Shown here: positions 1-12,145 of the stretch, one piece after another
How the letters are laid out: each line of letters starts with the position of its first letter
Position numbering within the stretch: position 1 is the first letter of the stretch
From: Heligmosomoides polygyrus polygyrus
Lineage: Eukaryota; Nematoda; Chromadorea; Rhabditida; Heligmosomidae
Assembly: GCA_947396885.1 (NCBI GenBank)
Contig: OX377202.1
Location: 76,108,643-76,172,642 of the forward strand
Reading direction: 5' to 3'
DNA length: 64,000 bases
Translations under genes and position numbers: made by a program
The notes under the pieces: generated by a model
Told to the model about the DNA's origin: nothing
Database searches by the model: none
Seen by the model: the letters and a program-made list of their open reading frames with translations, nothing else

Positions 1-3000
1 TCTGCAAATGTCACGAGAAATTCCGTTGTCGAGTAGATTTATCCCTTCATCTTGTTCTCACACCTTAAACCTTGTAGGATAAGCTCTTAAAATTGGAGTG
101 TAGGGACTTAGTTATTAACCACAGCGATAATCTATTACTGAAGTCTGTCAAATTTTCCCCGCTCAAGAGCCGTATGTTTCTATAACTCTGTGCTTTTCTA
201 TCACCTGTCGATATTTCTGGAAAGGTGGAGCAGTTTTACGAGTCTATTCCGAGCTAGTAGGTACTGTAGAAATAGGAGTATGAGGATTTCCACTGTGCTC
301 ACCCTATTTGTGTCGCCTTTCGCGCGGCGCTGTTACGTCGTGTGACTGAGCGTCTTAGGCAAAGTACTAGGAGGTCTGTTTTGGGTGGCTAGAGACCCGA
401 GTTCATGTGCTAATATTCATGTGCATTTTGACCATGATCACGAGGCCCACTTACAACCTAATAAGAACTCACCTGTTACTTTCCAAGTGCAATTGTGGAC
501 TTTGCTGCCTCATTCAAGGCCTTAGCTGTCAAGTTGTATTAAGTGTACGAAGAACACCGATAAGAATAAATCGTTTATGTCTGAATCCTCTGTTGCCATC
601 AGAAGGAATGCATTATGATCTGAATCACAGTTGGCAGAATGGACAGTGCGAGAAGCTGAGAAGACAGCAGCGCTAAAGGCACTAAAAGATATCGGTGAGC
701 GGCAAACACATTTACATCGAACGGGAAGGAGTGAGTACTGGAAGAAGTCATGGTGCGCTGTGACGAAATCACACTCCCGAGATCAGGCTTCTGACCTTTC
801 CAGACCGAGAACGCAAAGACCGTAAAATTTCGGTACTTATGAAGCAGACGGCTCGTGCCCATACAAAGTATCCTAGGATGTGATCCTCCACACCTGTGCT
901 AAATTTGGCCACATCTTGGAGTTCCTTCCCTTTCCCAGTCTGTGCTCTCCTTGGTGGCCGCGGAGGAGAACGCAGGACCCAGTCAAGTCTTTTTTTGCGC
1001 ACGGGCCCTCTGCTTCATAAGTACCAACATTTCTCTGTTGAGAGCTCAAACGACCGGGAACGTTAACAGCCGAACTGGATACTGACCTGGTGACCGAAAG
1101 TATTGAAGTCCTATAATGATCTTACTATTACCTTATCCAAAAGCGGTTGAATCGCGCCGGAATAACAGGACCAGGACTTGAACGAATACATCTGGAGATA
1201 TCTTCCTCCATGAAAGTCGTTACCGTAGCAAAGCGTTTGCCTATGCTATCCAAAGGAAAGATGGAGGAGAAGCTCGTTTGTCAAGCTGTACATAAGTAGG
1301 GGATGTCGACCTCATAGGTTTATTCTGAAAGGATTGATTTACCTAACGCTATGCAGTATGGATAAGCCGTATACTCGCATTTACTCTAATCGCAAATTTG
1401 TGAATTCACGCCTTCCGGAACAAAACTCAGTGAAAAGACACGATATGGTTGGAAAGGAAGGTTTGTTTAGCTTCGACGGAGCCCGAACCAAGAACCTCGG
1501 AGATTCTTCACTTTTTACTACACAAATTATTTGTTGGCTATTTTTGTAGCGTACAAAAATTCAACGAACTTTTACTTAGGTCACTCTATAGGGAGAGTAC
1601 ACATTCAAACTGTCTCCATGGCATCCGATGGAACTGGAGTGCGTGGCGCGTACTCTAGGGAGATTGACCGTCGCCAGAGTTTATGCCTATTTTTAGAAAG
1701 GGTTTCAAACTCAACTGTTTAAGATGCTTTGTTTAAGCGAGCATGATGCTACAGTCCACAGTCTCTCCAGCTGACATCAACGTCGGGTTAATGCAGGTCA
1801 GTAATTTTTTAGGTTTTAATTTAATTTACCAAGTAGAAATGCATGGTGTAGTCTGGAATTGTACTGGTTCCCGACCGTTTTCAGAAGTGTCCCTAACGAT
1901 CTAATGCCTGCAATCAGTCTGGAAATGAGGGCGCGTTTCCCATTCGAGTCATAGAACATAATTATGAAATGTATACGTACGCGTGATTGAGGCACTTTGA
2001 ATGTAGAAGATATACAACTATACATACAGCTCAGACATCAAGGAAGAAGCGAAGGGAACCTGAGCGCGATAGCAACAATTCCCAAGCGAATGAGCGACGT
2101 GTCACAATTCGTGAAGGATCTGACCCGAGAAGAAATCCTTGCCGTCACTGCCATGGAACTGATGATCAAGGAAATCTCCGCTCGATTCGTCGGCACGCTG
2201 TGAAAGGAAAATTTTGAGAGACAGAGTTCGAAGGCGAAAAAGCGACAACCAGCTACGAAGAGCGGCCTTACATTTCTTGTTGCATTCAAGTGGGCAAGCC
2301 CAATAGATGGGGTATGGCAAGCGATTTAATAGCGCGTCTACCCACCCTTGGGCTAGGGCTGTCCCACTCGATGTCCGACTCCTCGTCTGCGCCATTCGTC
2401 GGGTCAATCGTCACCGCCACAATGATTATACCTGTAAATTAAACTCTGTCGTGATAGAATGGCGGACCTTGATAATTGTAGGGTTAACAAGAGACAGTCA
2501 TGAGCAGTGCTATGTAAGGATAAACCATTTCTTAACTTCGTTGTGAGCCGCTAATGCGTCACTTAGCAGGGTTAGCCCAATGATTCTACCGAGGACCACT
2601 TTTCCAGTCTCATAAAGCGCAATAAGTCTTCTTCAATAAGGGACCATAATCCTCTGACCCTTGGTGACGTGTACAGCGACTGAGGCGATCGGGGACGCCC
2701 TGCCCAAAGATCACTCGTAGTTTTGGTTGCGGCTGGGAGACTTAAAGTCTCCCTGAAGAGGAGGTAGTAGTAAATACATACGCAAATCTGATGCAAGAAC
2801 TGATCAAAAGAACGTGCTAATTGAGGTCTTCGAAACAGGAGGTGCACGGATGTAAGATCACTTTTCCTCCTGAATCATCATGCTCAGTGCCTCTTCAGTT
2901 CTCTCAGTATTCCGAGAATGTGGTGAAGGCAACACAAAGCTGGAATTATTTGGGATTTAGAGAAAGATCTTTAAAATCACTATTGGTTTAAAAGATCTCA

Positions 3001-4229
3001 TGGATGACAGCTCTGACTTCCCTGAAATATCGTATTCCTCCCACCGTAACAGCGACCAGAAAAAATATTGTTGAAAACCGGCTAAGCTTCAAAAAATTGA
3101 ACCCTGCCCTGCGCTAGCAGAAAGAAAGTAGCGAAAGTCTTTAAACCACTAGATGTTGGTGCTGCAAGCGAACAGTCGTTAACTAGATAATGTAACGTAC
3201 CGGTAATTAGAAGTGATACGCTGACGAGTGATATGACGATAACGACGGCGACTGAGGCAGATAGTGAGGCACTACTACTCGGCGGCGAAGAGCCAGAGCG
3301 CTGTTCGGGCGGCGAATCAGCGCCTTCCAGAAGGTGTCGTGCGAGAGCATCTGAAGCATCGAAAAGACTACAGGCTCTGGAAAAGAAATGGGAAACGAGT
3401 AACGAACAAATCGATGATTAGAAGGGATCTATTCTAGTAAGAAAGGGGGCACCACTAGGAAACCGAATTCAAAAAGCACATCAGCCCGATGGAGTGCTAA
3501 TAAACGTTGTCTCTTCATGCTTTACTGTTAACTTTGTTAGTTTATTTTTATTTTTCAGACAATGCCTAACATACACAGTGAAGGTGAAGGGTTCCACCTC
3601 ACAACGATAACGATCCATTGAAAGATCTTGGCGTTCCCAAAAGTGTTTAATTCGGAAAGAAGCAAAAGAACGTGTTATCCAGTTAAGCGAAGGACTATCG
3701 ATCTGCTTAGGAAGCTAACAAAAAAGAGAGGTTGTTCATAATCAAGATATCTTATCAATTTGTAAACTTCTAAAAAATGACTGACTGTACATCTATAGGA
3801 AGAGTGCGCTTAGCTGGGATAAAGACAGCCTGCATGAGAAATAGTCACTTTTGTGTCAAACAGAAGTTCAATCCAGGGGTGTTCCTATGACCCCAACAGG
3901 GCTTTAATGTTCAGGATTTGAAGTAGCGATTAGAAGAAGAGTTTGACTCAAATCAGCATAACAGCAACATACCGTTCTCGTCCCAGGTCTCGGTGATTTT
4001 CGAGTTAGCCGCATGAACAGCGAAGTAGATAACGGCAATTAGAATGCACGTTCCTAACAGACAAACTCGTGCCGCACACCGCATACAGACATTGGGCTGC
4101 GATTGAAATCTGAACAGTAATATTCTAAGTCAGATAGCGAATAGATTCCACTGGAAAGCGACACGAACGGAAATGGATTTTTCAGCATATGAACGAGGAT
4201 AACCAACATCCGAGTACTTGGAGCCACTC
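1..4229. other. No supported gene; unassigned DNA
   Basis: I see no gene, RNA or recognisable repeat that I can defend here. Short open stretches exist. One at 1997-2203 (+) encodes a helical peptide but begins at TTG, and other frames are equally open across it. One at 3233-3421 (+) starts with ATG and encodes an acidic then basic 62-residue peptide. Neither has convincing splice context or a family match. The segment could hold small exons or introns of an unseen gene. Confidence 0.5.
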
Positions 4230-5990
4230 TGGAGGAATGAGCTAAAGATGAACGCGAATTACTAGCAGTAGCAACAGAATCTTGCGAAGCTATGCAGGGG
4301 AGTAACTTAAGGAAAGAAGAGCGGAAGTGTTGGCTGGTGCTGCAGAGGCACTGTTGAGCATTCGCAGTGCCAGAGCGTCGCCAACTTCAAGACCGAAATG
4401 GCCGCTGTCCTACGCACCGATGGAACCGTCACCTCTTCCAGAAGAACCAGGAGAAGGTCATCCATGACTTCCATTCCGATCTCTTCGATAGCCACCTCCA
4501 CCTGCTCCGATGGCATCTTCTGCAGGATGGATGCGTCGTCTCCTCTGTTCTCCCTTCCGAGATCCGACACGCCATCTCGTCGGTGAAGAAACGCACAGAC
4601 CTGGTCCGGACGGGATCTGAGCTGAACACATGGAGAAACTCTCGCCAGTGCTCATCAACACGGCACGGCTTTTCACACGCTACATGTAGGAGTGCAAGGC
4701 TCTATCTCAGTGGAAGAGCAGAATCGTATTGCGGTACAAGAAGGGAGACGTGCACGACATTGGCAACTACCGCCCGACCTGCCTGCTGTTCGAAGTCTAA
4801 AACTGTTCGCCCGAGTCATCCTGAATAGGATCAGCAGAACGCTGGACGAAGGACAGCGAACAAGCAGGATTTCGGAGAGGATTCAGCACGATCGACCACA
4901 TACACACCATTACGAAGCTCAAAGTATCACGAGAGTACAAGCTGCCGCTGTGCCTTACGCCCGCCGATCGTACATGGGGCTCTATCGAAACGGAAGCGCT
5001 CATTGAATCCCTGCTCATACAGGAAATTCCTACGCAGTAAATCATAGTCCTTTGAGAGTTACACACTGGGTTCCCGACCAAGATCTCCCCATTCGTGAAG
5101 AGAGGTGTTCAGCAAGGGGATACCATAAATGCACGATCTAGAATGGGAAGATATGACAGTGAATCGACGACCGTAGCTGCACCACATTTGCTTCGCTGAG
5201 GCCACTGTGCTCATAACACCGAGCATTAGCTCGGCAGAGCAAATGCTTGCCGACTTCGATTATGTATGTGGGGAAATTGAACTTCAACTGAGTCTTTCGA
5301 AGATGGTGTTCATGAGGAATAGACGAGTTTCTGACACCCATTCTTGCTCAATAGATCTCAAGGTGCACCAGATACGTTAACTCTGAACACGAAATCAACA
5401 TAGGCTAGTGCCGGAGCTCGGAGGAGAAAACGTGCGCTTTGAGGAGCCTTCAAGAGCGTCGAAGAAATCGTAAAGACGACGAAGAACGCCGGGCTCCATG
5501 TATGTTTGGCTCCGCTGTTTTCCCCGTGCTAAAATACGCCTCAGAGGTCTGAACCATACGAAAGCAGGATCAATACGCGATCAACGTCGCGCAGCGTGCA
5601 ATCGAGAGGACGATTGGAAAGGTTCCGAGCATCGTCAACCTTTGAAAATCAAGGAGGCTGTCGCATGGGCCAAGTCGTCGAAAATTAGGTGGGCCGGCCA
5701 CATAATGCGTTTCGCAGACATGTGATGGACGAGAGCGTACCAACTAGATTCCGCGGGACGTCAAGGGAACACCAGGACGCCCACCACCGCGTTGGTCGTA
5801 CTTCCATGTACGTTTAAGTAACACCATAGAAATAAAAGCAGTTCGAGACAATTGAATAGAATGAGCAGTTGACGTAGAATGGGGACAGTTTGAGGTTCTG
5901 TCGGCAAAGCCTATTCGTAGTGGTCAACAAACATGCGATGGTTAGTTTAAAGAGATGGTCGAAACGATGATGAAGGTTCACTGGGAAAAG
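4230..5990 (+). mobile_element. Decayed RTE-like LINE, family A (3' half)
   Basis: This is a heavily mutated plus-strand copy of the same LINE that is nearly intact at 29257-32683. Homology begins just upstream of the linker before the reverse transcriptase, near 4245-4380, where nucleotides matching the KERRAEVLAEAAE stretch can be followed. It continues through the TITSS-type linker (4398-4586), the RT region around 4740-5010 and the C-terminal block with IRWAGHIMRFAD (near 5690-5720). Frame changes and stops occur throughout, so no reading frame survives for long. Compared with the 29-32 kb copy it lacks the endonuclease half and has lost the end of the 3' region. It is an old, inactive insertion, and its exact ends are not clear. 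Confidence 0.8.
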
Positions 5991-6753
5991 GTGGACGAAG
6001 AAGCGGCTTAGGGACCAGATTTTGCTACCTCGTGGAAGAGCCGGTTAGCTCGTGCAGATGTGACATGAGTAACGTTCTTCATAGCCCTCATATGATGGCG
6101 CTGACGACGGGGTACGTAGTGAAAAAGGGGATGAGGGAAGCCGATATATAAGGTTGTCGTCTCAGGAAATGAGAACGGCCGCACACTGTAAAACTGTTGC
6201 GCTCCTACTTTGAGCACTATTGTCCGGTAGCTCGAAAACCTATTTCGCTAGCGCAGCGCTCGCTTTCCCACAATAGGAGAATATGATCTCGCCTAGCACA
6301 TAAAAAGGACGAGGACTGGGAGAAGGTGGAGGAGGGCTCGAATTTCTAGCAGCTCCGACGAATTTCTCGGCCTGCGGCTGAGAGGTGTCAGCTGACCACT
6401 TGACGACGGGATTATGCGTCTGTCAGATCAACTATGATGAGCGGGCCGGGCACACTGGTGGCGTGGGAGCCGCACATTTCAGAGTGGAGACGTAGAGACT
6501 TCGGAAGAGGAAAACGGACGACTCTATGTTTGTCTAGAGACACGCGGAAAGGCCATGCGATCAACTGCTCTCAGGAAGCGTCTTGGGACGCCCCACTACA
6601 GTTCCCCTTTTGAAAAAGCGGGCGAGTGTATTTTGATTCGTACACTGTGTGACATACGTGCCAGCTGATGGACAACGCAGTGGATCTGCTCATTCTACGA
6701 CTTGTCGAAACTGAGATCGCAACAATACCCACATCCGCTTGCTCATAAATGGA
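5991..6753. other. No supported feature
   Basis: I see no gene, RNA or repeat that I can assign between the LINE relic and the SINE. Confidence 0.4.
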
Positions 6754-7028
6754 GCAGGAGAATAAGGAGTGGCGTTAGTCAATCCTTTGGTGAAATATGC
6801 CAGGCATTCTACTTCTACGGGATGTTTTGGAGGCGATTTGAATGCGTATTTGACATTTGCAGTCTTCGGTAGCCAGCCGATGGAGGAGATGATGTTCGGT
6901 CCTTTCCAAAGAAGTCTGGCACCAATTAATGGACCCCGAAGAGATGAAAAGGATTCACTGGCTTGGGTGAAAACCCCGAAATAGGAGTCTGGATCAGGGT
7001 GCGCAAAAGCAGGACCGATTGCGCTACC
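6754..7028 (-). mobile_element. Old copy of tRNA-derived SINE
   Basis: The segment aligns from end to end with the young SINE at 36028-36318, also on the minus strand. Shared blocks include the tail-side GTAGAAGTAGAATGC-type block (here near 6806), the GGCTGGC..CCGA block near 6870 and the A-box side near 7020. Divergence is high. The left boundary of the segmental duplication (6846) falls inside it, so only part of it is repeated at 24589. Confidence 0.7.
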
Positions 7029-7923
7029 ACTTTTCCTTCTCGCAATACAAATTGTGATGACTCTTTTGCGCTAGTACCGCAATCAGATACAATAATTATT
7101 ACCACGCGAGTCTGGTATGTCCACACTAAGCCATTGCATAGGGTAAACACGATCTCAGATTGTCTCCACAATATCCTGTAGAGGTAAAATGCATCACACA
7201 TACCAACAAAGATAGGCTAACACGTCCTTTTATCTTCTCGACCCTTTTCTCCTTTATTAGGGGCCTTAACTAAAACCAGAGGAAGGGCGTAAATCTGTGT
7301 AAGCTACCTGGAATAGGTCACAGAAATCGCAGAAATGAGGAACAAACCAACGCGTGCACTACGCCAATGCAGCTGAGATTCGTTTAGAGAAAAAAGTTCA
7401 TGTTGATTTCAGATGAAGAACACTAGATTTCTGAGCTTTAGAGAAGTTTTCTTAAATACACTAGATTTTCAATGCATGCAGCATTTTCTTCCTTTTCAGC
7501 CGGCAGAAGAGAAGGAAGCTGTGAGACCACGCAATTAAGCACCCACAGAAAGCGTACTGTGTCTTGGAGGGTTCCAACGTAGGCATTTGACTTCTGCGCC
7601 CCCTTCGCTGTTCATATAAGATGCTGAGCAATCGTATCTTCGAAGCTCCGAACTCACGCGATGATCTCAAAAAATAAAACTTGACTGCCCAAGCAAAAGC
7701 GCGTGATTTTAAGAGCCGGGAAGAGCTAATCACATTGAAGTGAGGAGGAAGCATCGATCTGCTACAGGATGTAGACTTCGGAGTTGTCAGACATTTCAAA
7801 GACGCGATGTTGACGAAGCGGTGAGGAGCGGTGTAGTCTGGCCGACAGCGATTAGGCGAAGCACTTAAGGACGGCTTTACATCGCTCGAGAGGATTTCTC
7901 AGAGCGGAGTTCCTGCGGCTGGG

Positions 7924-8127
7924 ATGGCTATGGTGAATGCCACAGACGACGTCGAGAGACCTGTCGAATTTCTCCCGAAAATACAAAAACGTGAGAGAAG
8001 GAAGGGTAAACGAATTTCAGCGAAAGGATTGAGAGCGTCAAAGACCTGCTCTTGCTGCTGCATTCTCCATCAAAGCATCGCCAACAGAGCAGTCGAACTG
8101 CGGCTGATGTTTGCATTCGAACCATAG
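7924..8127 (+). CDS. Weak candidate exon, unknown peptide
   Basis: A 67-codon frame starts with ATG and ends at TAG. The frame is also open upstream to a nematode-like 3' splice signal, TTTCTCAG, near 7901. The peptide is basic in the middle (KRERRKGKR) and cysteine-rich afterwards (CSCCC). The second copy at 25683-25886 keeps the frame with one Val to Ile change and one silent change. With such recent copies this is weak evidence for selection. I recognise no family. It could be an exon of an undetected gene or a chance frame. Confidence 0.2.
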   Translation: MAMVNATDDVERPVEFLPKIQKRERRKGKRISAKGLRASKTCSCCCILHQSIANRAVELRLMFAFEP

Positions 8128-8842
8128 AAACTTCTATCCAGAACAGATAAAAAATGAGATCTTGTAATAACGTCAAGAGATGCTTTAAAAACGGCCAATG
8201 TAGACTGAAACCAGTATCTTGAAAAGCGTGCGTACGCAATGGTAATTCCTTATTCGGTCGATGAGTAGAAAACTTCAGGTGTAATCAAAATGGAAGAAGC
8301 TTGAAGGTCACCGAGTGAGTTTTTAAAAGTATTGTATCAGTAGGTTAGTAAGCCATTAGCAGTACATCAAACGGGAGCTGGGAAGCAAATAACGCCGTTA
8401 GGAAAAGAATAAAAAGCGAAGCAGAGAATAGCCTAGTCTATTCAGCTACAAGTATGTTAGTGCTTTCGATTCCAACTGAAAAATGGAGCAAATGCAATTT
8501 TAAAACGAAATGTTCAAAGGAAATCTAATGTCTAAATAACTGAGAAGCGTTAGCAATGTCAGATAGTGCGACAAAAATTTTAGTACTCTAGTGCAAAAGA
8601 AGTGAGCTTTTTCTTTCAACACTGAAAGGTTATATCGCTCGTATAAGTGTGAGATAAATATGGAGAGGCAGGATAGAAAAGTCGACAACAACGGTTAAAA
8701 CAACTTTAAACACATAAAGCATAGAGACCCTTCACTTTGCTTGAATGTTGGTAATGTACATTACTGAATCAGAATATATGCAGAGTTTATGAATGGAGAA
8801 CTTGGCGGATTCAGTTACAACTACCACACGCATCTCGCTTGA

Positions 8843-8992
8843 GGGCCTATTTAGCCTCACCTCAACGCGACGTCGCTGTGAGGTCCGTTTCATGCCTATC
8901 TGAACTGACTATGAGTAGAGCTGTCACTCTAGCACTTCACGAGAGCCCCGCCACTTATTTTCTCCTAGGATGACAGAACTTGTGTTGTATAG
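8843..8992. repeat. Segment repeated in inverse orientation at 27832-27980
   Basis: About 150 bp here matches the reverse complement of 27832-27980 almost base for base. It sits exactly where copy 1 departs from copy 2. A 20-base stretch, CGCTGTGAGGTCCGTTT.., occurs twice in the neighbourhood (about 8873 and 8996). Confidence 0.85.
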
Positions 8993-9017
8993 AGTCGCTG
9001 TGAGGTCCGTTTTTTTT

Positions 9018-9497
9018 TTCGTTCGTGCGTTTGAATATGCGCAACTCCCTTCTATGCTACAGCCTGAGGTGCGTACCAGTTTAAAAAGGCCTTTGAGATA
9101 CAGGGCCCGCCTTGGGGTCGTATACGTAGAAGGTCGTAGATTTTGCGCATCTTATGATTCGCATGCAAGACGTCCTCGCGAAAAGAATTTTATCTACGCC
9201 TTATGTTCTTTTTACTATTTTCAACAGCCTTTGCAGGTTATTTCTTCTTCCATTGTAAGAAACAAATGCGGACTACTCTTCGACAAACCTCTTTCCATTA
9301 ACAATGAACCAGGCAATGAACTTACAACGATCTAAATTTATCCAGTTTCAAACTGGAGTTCCCACATTCACCAATGGATTGAAAAACACTCAAACTGAAC
9401 ATATGTCATGTATGTGGTCTAGCTTAATCTACAGTATTTGTTTTGTTTATTATTTATGGCACACATTTTGTGTAATAAATAAATAAATAAATAAAAA
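9018..9497 (+). mobile_element. Possible LINE 3' end with (AATA)n tail
   Basis: This stretch and its duplicate at 28790-29256 run into a tail of AATAAATAAATA type, as expected for the 3' end of a LINE. It contains a frame for a basic peptide (FVRAFEYAQLPSM at its start in both copies), which ends in different places in the two copies. I cannot assign it to a family. The family A LINE later inserted into this tail in copy 2. Confidence 0.3.
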
Positions 9498-10718
9498 CTT
9501 GTAGGAAGGCGACTGATTCGAAACGCCAAACTGGACAGTAGGAACTCGACATGGCGGTGCGCGGACGAAGTGGAGGCAAAAGTTAGAGGGAAGAAGTTGC
9601 TCCTTCACGCGTTTCTCAGCAAGGAGGCAACCGATAACTGGTGCAATTACAAAGAGGCGAAGAGAGCTGCATAAGGAGCCATGGCCGTTGCAAAAAGCAC
9701 CCATTGTGGAGATGTCAACGAGAAGCTCGAGTCACGCGATGTTATGTTGCCTCCCTAAATCGACATCGATAGGCATAGGTTATAGAGATGTTTGTCGAGC
9801 TTATGGTGAGCACAGCCAGCTTTTTACTAACCCCCTGTCGTCAATAAAGCAGTAGCGCGATTACGTTGAGGAAATCTTAGTGGAAGAGTTTACCCATACA
9901 ATCACTTCCAGCCAGCGCTCCTCTCCGAAGAGGAATCAGAAGCAGCTCTGAAGAAAATGAAGAAGATGGCGTTAGGCAGAAGGACTGATACCGGCGATGT
10001 GGTGGCCGGTTTGTAGAAGCTTTGGTACCCTGCCGAGCTGTTAGCGAAGAAGGTACCCAATCAAGTTGCTGTGAAGAAGAAAGTAGCTGAGTGTTGGCAT
10101 CAAAGTACGACGATTCCGATTGGGAAGAAGAAGAGCAGTCCTGCAGACTGCTCCAATTACCGTACGACTTGTCTGCTTTCACACAGCATAAAGATCCATA
10201 CGCGAATTGACGATAGTCGAATTCATGACATCGTCCAACTTACCAACAATCAGTGCGGCTTCGAAGCTGGGACAATTGATGTCATGCATACATACCGCTT
10301 ACTGCTTGGAGGAAGCATCTCCAGAAACAGCGGCCGGTGCAACTCGCTTTCTACGACTTGAAGAAGGCCTTGGCTCGCACATCTTGTGACGTGATATTGT
10401 ATGCCCCATCACGGCATGGAGTCCCCGATGTACTCAAGAGTTGGTGGAACGCTTTGTTTGCTGCCCAAAGAGTGTGGAGTTCAAGTTGCAGCGGGAACCT
10501 CGATGGAGTTCTTCATCTTTGGTGGGGGACACCAAGATTCTGCACTTTCCCCAGTCCGCTCTTCTTTCGTCATGGATGCCATCACACGAGATCTTCAGAA
10601 GGCCGTTTCATTGACGCTGCTACATGCTGACAACGCAACACTCGCTAGCAAAAATAAGGTGAACTCGAGCTTCAGAGCAATCTTGGTGTGACCACGGTTC
10701 ACGGATCGATCAGGCAAT

Positions 10719-11020
10719 CAATATCGATCGATATTATCGACGTTTTGCGTGGTGATATCGATTTTCTCCCAGATTTAGTGGATCGGGGTGAAAGTAGCGT
10801 AATTATGGTCATCGACGGAAGACTTTCACAACAAGTGAGAGGTTTCGATCGGGATTCCAATATCGTTCGACATTATTGAATTTCTGACCAGCAATTTCGG
10901 TTTTCTCCCATATTCAACGGATCGGGGTGGGAGACCCGCGGGTATTATAGCTGACGGAAGTGTTTCACAGCAGGTGGAAAGTTTGATCGGGAAGCCAATA
11001 TCGCCCGATGTTGTTCATTT
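10719..11020 (+). repeat. Tandem repeat of about 145 bp (two units)
   Basis: Two adjacent, diverged units (about 10719-10858 and 10859-11006) each run from CAATATCG-type starts, through TTTTCTCCCA and GGATCGGGGTG, to a CAAGTGAGAGG or CAGGTGGAAAG block. A third unit start follows. The same array is in copy 2 (about 33985-34290). It lies where the middle of the family B LINE would be expected. Confidence 0.6.
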
Positions 11021-11224
11021 TAGCTTGAAAGTACCATTCCTTTCTTTGTTTATCTGTCGATGACGGTTATGCAATCCGTCACAGCTGTAGCGGTAGCGCG
11101 TGGAAAATTCCTGCTGAAAACCTGTTTGTATGTATATACATGAATATACATATGTACATGTGTATACATAGCATATACCTACTTATATGCGTACGCACAT
11201 ATATATGAAGGCACGATCTGGATA

Positions 11225-11300
11225 TATGTGGACGGGAAATCCGAACTCGAATGGCTACTCGAGACAGTCGGCACCTTCTCCGACTGCACTACACTCACCC
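11225..11300 (-). mobile_element. SINE head fragment
   Basis: This short minus-strand piece contains the B-box side (GGGAAATCCGAAC) and the A-box side (CCGACTGCACTACAC) of the tRNA-derived SINE. It is repeated at about 34490-34560 in copy 2. Confidence 0.6.
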
Positions 11301-12145
11301 GAAGGAATGAATACAGGCCTTAATCTCGAAGTGTCTGGAATGCGGCCTAAAAGGCGCCTGAAGCAGCGCCGAGCTGACGAAAGTAGACGGTGTCCACCTT
11401 GATCTAGCGTTGAATCGAGAAAGGTGACGCGATGGCATCAGAAAAGCGGACCTGGCGACGAGGTGGACCAAACTCTGTTGAAGAAGAGGAAGAAGAAGCG
11501 ACACAGTTCATTCGACTTATAAGGAATTATGAGAGCCTTTGAAAAGGGAAAGTGCGTTCTTCACGAATGCAAGAGCCAGCGTCAACAGCGCACGACGGGT
11601 GACGGGAAAAGTTCTCGAAGTCATTGATGGGAAGGAGGAACTGAGAAGAGGGAGGAGGAGGCAGCAACTTCCTCTACGTCACCAACAAAGGTTCTTCATG
11701 GAAGTCACGCAGAAACTGCTGTCGTATCGAAGAATATGATGAGACACTTGCTAACTTTCGTATCATTTGGAAAAACTACGAAAGAAGCGAATGAAAGAAG
11801 AAGTGTTATGAATATTACCTTGCAGGTACATTACGTCTCGACGTATGCAAGTGGTGTTCGTTTCGGGATGCATTCATGCTAAGTGATCAAGTGAAACCAA
11901 CACCGGTATCTAAAACTCCGTATCTAAATTCTTTGCAACGTTTCACTAATAACACTACAGGACAGATGAGTCAGTTTGCTGATCTGTCATGGAAAATGAT
12001 GTGGCTGATGTCAATGACAGCTTGCTCGATGCATCGCACAGAGCAGTTGAAGAAATGTTCAGCAGCCTTTACCGTACCAGTTCCGCTATGATACAGTCCA
12101 TTTGCTGGTTGGGGGATATCTTTATTAGCGAACATGGTAAACTTG

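Larger units (their letters stand above)
7029..9017. other. Duplicated single-copy-like DNA without a clear gene
   Basis: This part of the duplicated block (matching about 24790-26601, plus the rearranged 8843-9017) holds no recognised element apart from the weak coding candidate at 7924-8127. A minus-strand frame at 7461-7799 is cut by a stop in the other copy (Trp to stop), which argues against coding there. Confidence 0.5.
9498..11510 (+). mobile_element. Decayed RTE-like LINE, family B (copy 1)
   Basis: Broken plus-strand frames show an RTE-like reverse transcriptase. From about 9540 there is a conserved pre-RT block (AKSTHCGDVNEKLESRD near 9680-9740). The RT follows, with the SPADCSNYRTTCLLSHSIK motif near 10137-10190, NNQCGF near 10245, and a LLHADNATLAS region near 10620 where the catalytic YADD box has decayed. 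From about 10719 the element is replaced by short tandem repeats and AT-rich DNA. The family's C-terminal RPRGRPKQRW-like block and GAA-rich tail then reappear at 11330-11510 in mutated form. Copy 1 has lost 38 bp near 9548 that copy 2 keeps, apparently between short ACTCGA repeats. It is inactive. Confidence 0.75.

Noticed and set aside
7461..7799. 112-codon minus-strand frame in duplication copy 1
   Set aside because: The duplicate carries an in-frame stop (Trp to stop), so the frame is not maintained.
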